Shown one piece after another: positions 9,311 through 11,076 of a stretch of DNA of 11,076 bases. Numbering within the stretch: position 1 is the stretch's first letter; every line of letters begins with the position of its first letter. This stretch comes from Ophiocordyceps camponoti-saundersi (nom. inval.) (taxonomy: Eukaryota > Ascomycota > Sordariomycetes > Hypocreales > Ophiocordycipitaceae). The notes beneath the pieces are model-generated. The model saw only the letters and a program-made list of their open reading frames with translations. It was not told where the DNA came from and did no database searches. The translations under genes were made by a program, and so were the position numbers. The DNA is taken from positions 34,973-46,048 of the forward strand of contig PDHQ01000274.1 in assembly GCA_003339415.1 (NCBI GenBank), in the 5' to 3' direction.

Positions 9311-9400
9311 ATCAAACAAAGGAGTCATGGGAAAGGGCCGTATGCGGATGTGAATGTACAGGTGTGCGTGTGAGAGTGTGTAAGTAGGTAAGTGTAGTAT

Positions 9401-9426
9401 GTAAGTGTAAGTGTAAGTGTAAGTGT
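9401..9426 (+). repeat. (GTAAGT)4 tandem repeat
   Basis: Four complete GTAAGT copies (9401-9424) follow a looser GTAAG/GTGTG-rich stretch from about 9355. Short reading frames across it give His-Leu or Thr-Leu alternation and are not treated as genes. Confidence 0.85.
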
Positions 9427-9518
9427 AGTATGACGCGCCACGGCACGGCTGTACGCCACGTGGTGCATGCCGTCTGCATCATCATCCTGCTGGTCCGCCC
9501 TGTGACTCGACTGCGACG

Positions 9519-9621
9519 GAGCAGGAGGAGGAGCAGGAGTAGGAGGAGGAGGAATAGGAGTAGGAGCGGCAGCAGCATCATGGTCATTATCGTCGTCGTC
9601 GTCATCGTCATCATCATCGTC
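9519..9621 (+). repeat. AGG/AGT then ATC/GTC trinucleotide repeat block
   Basis: An imperfect AGG/AGT/AGC run (about 9521-9577) is followed by an ATC/GTC run (about 9587-9621). The latter resembles the repeat that encodes the aspartate tail of bmt5 but lies about 1.6 kb away. One minus-strand frame through it reads Asp-rich, then Ala/Pro-rich, then Thr/Leu repeats; it has no ATG at its front, so it is not called a gene. Confidence 0.75.
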
Positions 9622-10489
9622 AGTACCTAATAAGTATCGTTACCCCGACTCTCGCTCGCCATGGCGGGGTTTCGGTTCGTGTGCGTGCACGAGCAGCGAA
9701 AAGGAGGTTTTATAACGTGTAGTTAGGTCCCTCTAGCAGTAGGGGCTCCCTTGCCGGACATTCGGCGCTTGTGAGCTTCGTGTGTATGTATCCAGTACCT
9801 ACCCTACTCTAAAATACGCTAATCTACAGGGGCGGACGGGGGCGGGCCTCTGACTGCTACGTCGTAGCACTAAGGACTCGAGGAGGGAGAGAGGCGGCGC
9901 CGTGGGCATCCTTGGGCGGGGGAGAAAGGCAAAGAATCTCTTATACGGAGGTTGATAATCTCAAATGCCTTGCACATGGCATCGGTAGGGAAGACATCAT
10001 CATATCAATCATGCTCGAGTAAAACGTATTTCTCAAGAGAATAAAAGAAAGGAAAAAAAGGAAAAGAAAAAAGGTCGACCGCCTCGCCGGTTCCCGATAC
10101 CGTGCATTGGCCCCGGCAGAGCCTCAAGATTTTCTCCTGGAGAGGTTGAATGTCAGCCAGGTGCCGGGAGCCCCCCCTTTTTTTCTTTCCCAAGCCAGTG
10201 AGGTACTGGATGTCGAACAGCCCCCCCCCGAAAAAACAGGCACCGGTGATAATGACTTGCGTATAAACTGTATGTATGTGATGTGTGTGTTTTATTTTTA
10301 CCCCATTGCTGGGCTCGTAGAGGCTAGTAGTATGTACGATGGCAAGGTTTCGGTAATGTATTCGATACTTGCCGGAGTGCTGGCTACCTCTGCCTCTACC
10401 TCTGCTGCCTCTACCTCCTACACGGATACACTCTCCATCTCGCTGTTGACGGGAGCGGGGGACCCGAAAGGGGATTGGGGCCATCTGCT
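9622..10489. other. Intergenic stretch with no confident gene
   Basis: Mixed-complexity DNA. A plus-strand frame without a stop spans 10023-10667 but has no early ATG (its first ATG is near 10271) and no recognisable domain, and an opposing minus-strand frame (10484-10005) is equally undistinctive. The part from 10075 to 10260 is less repetitive than its surroundings and would be the best place to look for an exon or a noncoding RNA. A 5-bp hairpin, GCTAC-GTC-GTAGC, lies at about 9858-9870. Confidence 0.55.
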
Positions 10490-10760
10490 GCTCTCTCTTC
10501 TGACTCTCTTCTTACTCGCTCTCTCTCTCTCTCTCACACACACACTCTCTCTCTCAACAAGTAACGGAAGCGCTTCTGCTGCCCAGAATCTTCTTTTTCT
10601 TTTTTCCTCTCTCTCTCTCTTTCCCCTTTCGCGCCCCCTTTTTATTTCATGTGCTTTTGAATTGTAACTCGTCACTATTGAATCTCTTCATTGTTTCCTG
10701 ATTTCTCTCTCTATCTCCCTCACACTCACACTTTCTCTTCCACCTCTTTAGCTACCACCT
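10490..10760 (+). repeat. CT-rich tract with (CT)n and (CA)n
   Basis: Pyrimidine-rich DNA on the plus strand includes a (CT)n run at about 10519-10535 that passes into a short (CA)n run and back, then further CTCTCTCT at about 10608-10620. Such tracts commonly precede fungal genes, as seen before set2, so this may be the promoter or leader of a plus-strand gene beyond the right end. No start codon with a sustained frame follows it within the window. Confidence 0.7.
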
Positions 10761-10837
10761 TTCTAGAGGAGTATCCATGGGCGTATCTATTATCTTTCTA
10801 CTACCTATTGTCAGACCTACCTCTATTACTATTGTTT

Positions 10838-10938
10838 CCCCCCCCCCCCCCCCCCCTGCCTCTGCCGAAATTTACTAGAGGAGGTGCCTTGTTCCTATTA
10901 GCACAACAGGTACCGCTACCTTCTCCAGACAACAGCCT

Positions 10939-10969
<31 letters not shown>

Positions 10970-11017
10970 GCCGCGCCCCCCCCCCCCCCCCCCCGGCCGA
11001 GGGGCCCCCCCCCCCCC
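10838..11017. repeat. Four C-homopolymer tracts near the right end
   Basis: C runs of 19 (10838-10856), 29 (10939-10967), 19 (10976-10994) and 13 (11005-11017) are separated by normal sequence or short GGGCCGCG and GGCCGAGGGG spacers. About 60 bp of ordinary-looking DNA follows (11018-11076). The tracts could form i-motif or G-quadruplex structures if real, and probably explain why the contig ends here. Confidence 0.9.
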
Positions 11018-11076
11018 GGGCCGGCGAAACCCTGGCCCGACCGCAAAACGCTGCCCACCAGTCCGGGACCGAAAAC

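Noticed and set aside
9038..9462. CACGTG E-boxes at 9038 and 9457 (another at 1778)
   Set aside because: Three copies of a six-base palindrome in 11 kb is about the chance number. Only the one at 9038, near bmt5, is placed where it might act.
9312..9617. 101-codon minus-strand frame, Met/Thr then Leu then His-Leu rich
   Set aside because: It is a translation of trinucleotide and hexamer repeats, with no non-repeat core.
10777..10878. Short frame from ATG 10777 after the CT-rich tract
   Set aside because: It ends after about 30 codons, partly within the C-tract (Pro run). The tract length is unreliable, so no gene can be supported.

Overview
This window looks like nuclear DNA of a filamentous ascomycete (Pezizomycotina, most likely a Sordariomycete and possibly Hypocreales; the finer placement is inference). 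Support comes from short introns of 57-89 bp with GTATGT, GTATGC or GTAAGC donors, GC-rich coding sequence set in long low-complexity intergenic DNA full of CT-rich, GTAT and GTAC/TACC-type runs, and a Set2 protein with the AWS-SET-post-SET-WW-SRI order. Both ends run into long G or C homopolymer tracts with no telomere repeat array, so the window is probably a whole small contig that stopped in low-complexity sequence.

Layout from left to right. Positions 1-85 are a G-tract. Positions 86-2203 hold no supportable gene; they carry CT-rich stretches, a GTAT microsatellite, a cluster of the octamer TATCCGTA and a 10-bp inverted repeat. Positions 2204-2918 (minus) encode a two-exon, 212-residue secreted protein resembling the PhiA / Asp f 34 cell-wall protein family. 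Positions 2919-4445 are a divergent promoter region with a TATA box for the secreted-protein gene and a long CT-rich leader for the next gene. Positions 4446-7318 (plus) encode a three-exon, 908-residue Set2 histone H3 lysine-36 methyltransferase. Positions 7319-7917 separate it from a convergent single-exon gene at 7918-8907 (minus), a Bmt5-type (DUF2431) 25S rRNA uridine-N3 methyltransferase with a terminal run of 16 aspartates. Positions 8908-11076 contain promoter DNA, simple repeats, a weak open frame without a usable ATG, a strongly CT-rich tract and four terminal C-tracts.

The three genes do not form a pathway. One makes a surface protein, one marks chromatin during RNA polymerase II elongation, and one modifies ribosomal RNA in the nucleolus. 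No mobile element, tRNA, rRNA, biosynthetic cluster or clearly new system was found. The observations most worth checking are the stop-free 57-nt intron at the start of the Set2 SRI domain, the overlapping upstream reading frame at the Set2 start, the TATCCGTA cluster, and the C/G-tract contig ends, whose strand polarity is opposite to that expected from poly-G read tails.
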